A stretch of DNA of 5,843 nt from JANRLJ01 sp034437895 (GTDB lineage: Bacteria > Chloroflexota > Anaerolineae > Aggregatilineales > Phototrophicaceae). Each line of letters opens with the position of its first letter. Positions within the stretch are counted from its first letter, which is position 1. The position numbers and the translations under genes are program-made. A model generated the notes under the pieces. That model saw only the letters and a list, made by a program, of their open reading frames with translations. It had not been told where the DNA came from and made no database searches. Below, one piece after another: positions 5,707 through 5,843 of this stretch. The stretch lies in NCBI GenBank assembly GCA_034437895.1, contig DAOTTO010000203.1:1-5843 (forward strand). Reading direction: 5' to 3'.

Positions 5707-5760
5707 AAAAGCCCTAATGCTTACCCGACTCGGTTCCCTTCGGGGAACTCCGTTAGCGGT
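5681..5760 (-). ncRNA. Possible omega RNA (TnpB guide scaffold)
   Basis: On the - strand, successive stem-loops are visible: GTTCCC-CGAA-GGGAAC (5748-5733), then the short palindrome CCGAGTCGG (5733-5725), then the 16-base palindrome GGGCTTTTAAAAGCCC (5714-5699), which competes with the terminal GC hairpin. In characterised IS605-type elements the RNA covering the tnpB 3' end and the right end serves as the nuclease's guide scaffold, with the guide read from flanking DNA. That flank here is the kinase 3' end. The boundaries are my estimate. Confidence 0.38.
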
Positions 5761-5843
5761 GAATAGATAGGCACTTTGGGATGCTTCACCAGTTCCAAAC
5801 TCTGCCGTGAGTGGTTAAACAGGCGATTGGGAAAAGCCAGTGC
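5721..5843 (-). CDS. C-terminal fragment of a reading frame, possibly TnpB
   Basis: This frame is open from the window edge to TAA at 5723-5721, giving 40 residues ending ...PLTEFPEGNRVG. The other two - frames are closed within 60 bases. It contains SLELVKHPK, which may correspond to the short 'SLxxE' stretch often near TnpB C-termini, but no catalytic or zinc motif lies in this part. The assignment to TnpB comes from the element-like end that follows. It could also be non-coding scaffold that is open by chance. Confidence 0.33.
   Translation of the reverse strand, partial: ALAFPNRLFNHSRQSLELVKHPKVPIYSPLTEFPEGNRVG

Larger units (their letters stand above)
5677..5843 (-). mobile_element. Right end of a probable IS200/IS605-type (TnpB) element, partial
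   Basis: On the - strand the segment ends in a hairpin of the form AAGCCCCCGCC-TTTA-GGCGTGGGG (written here in parts), the typical wording of the 3' end of IS605-type elements. It is preceded by further compact stem-loops and an open reading frame that runs off the window. No tandem terminal inverted repeats of the DDE-transposase kind are seen, as expected for this single-strand-transposed group. GTAAGCAT (5673-5680) is repeated inverted as ATGCTTAC (5717-5724), so the exact border is ambiguous by a few bases. The transposase body and left end lie outside the window, so the assignment rests on the end structure alone. Confidence 0.5.

Noticed and set aside
1..5843. CRISPR array, tRNA or rRNA genes.
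   Set aside because: No regularly spaced direct repeats of the right length, no tRNA T-loop/acceptor pattern and no rRNA signature were seen on either strand.

Overview
The window looks like a chromosomal segment of a Chloroflexota bacterium, probably an Anaerolineae-like lineage. This rests on gene character rather than on any marker: an archaeal-like MetRS N-terminus, a heliorhodopsin (a family concentrated in monoderm prokaryotes), a small 'LLRYVTLIEAIVL' membrane protein type that I associate with Chloroflexota, and C-rich palindromic intergenic repeats. The phylum call is an inference.

Layout from left to right. A palindromic, MITE-like repeat (1-105) lies just before a calcineurin-like metallophosphoesterase on the + strand (162-956). 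It converges with methionyl-tRNA synthetase, metG (2919-1096, - strand); the short gap holds a symmetric hairpin and a small CTTTGCG repeat. Upstream of metG is a 446-base gap without a conventional gene. On the - strand this gap reads as a complete leader unit: a strong sigma70-type promoter (TTGACT-18-TATACT), a 28-codon ORF that begins about where transcription should begin, and an intrinsic terminator with a U-rich tail 123 bases before metG. A segment inside the small ORF is complementary to almost the whole terminator. The simplest reading is an attenuator in front of metG, though an independent small RNA remains possible. Further upstream, on the same strand, is a complete heliorhodopsin gene (4163-3366), with a hairpin and degenerate repeats in its 3' flank.

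Divergent from the heliorhodopsin gene is a good promoter (TTGGCA-17-GATAAT) driving a 72-codon ORF that looks like the broken remnant of a larger membrane protein. It is followed by a PfkB-family sugar kinase (4744-5676) with an atypical substrate-loop sequence (GGKPTDAS in place of GGKGxNVA).

The last ~165 bases look like the right end of an IS200/IS605-type (TnpB) element reading leftward. There is a compact hairpin end that abuts the kinase stop codon, stem-loops compatible with an omega RNA, and an open C-terminal reading frame that runs off the window. The hairpin can also act as the kinase's transcription terminator.

The genes do not form one pathway. The points of most interest are the candidate metG attenuator, the heliorhodopsin, and the putative TnpB/omega-RNA end whose guide position would fall on the 3' end of the kinase gene.
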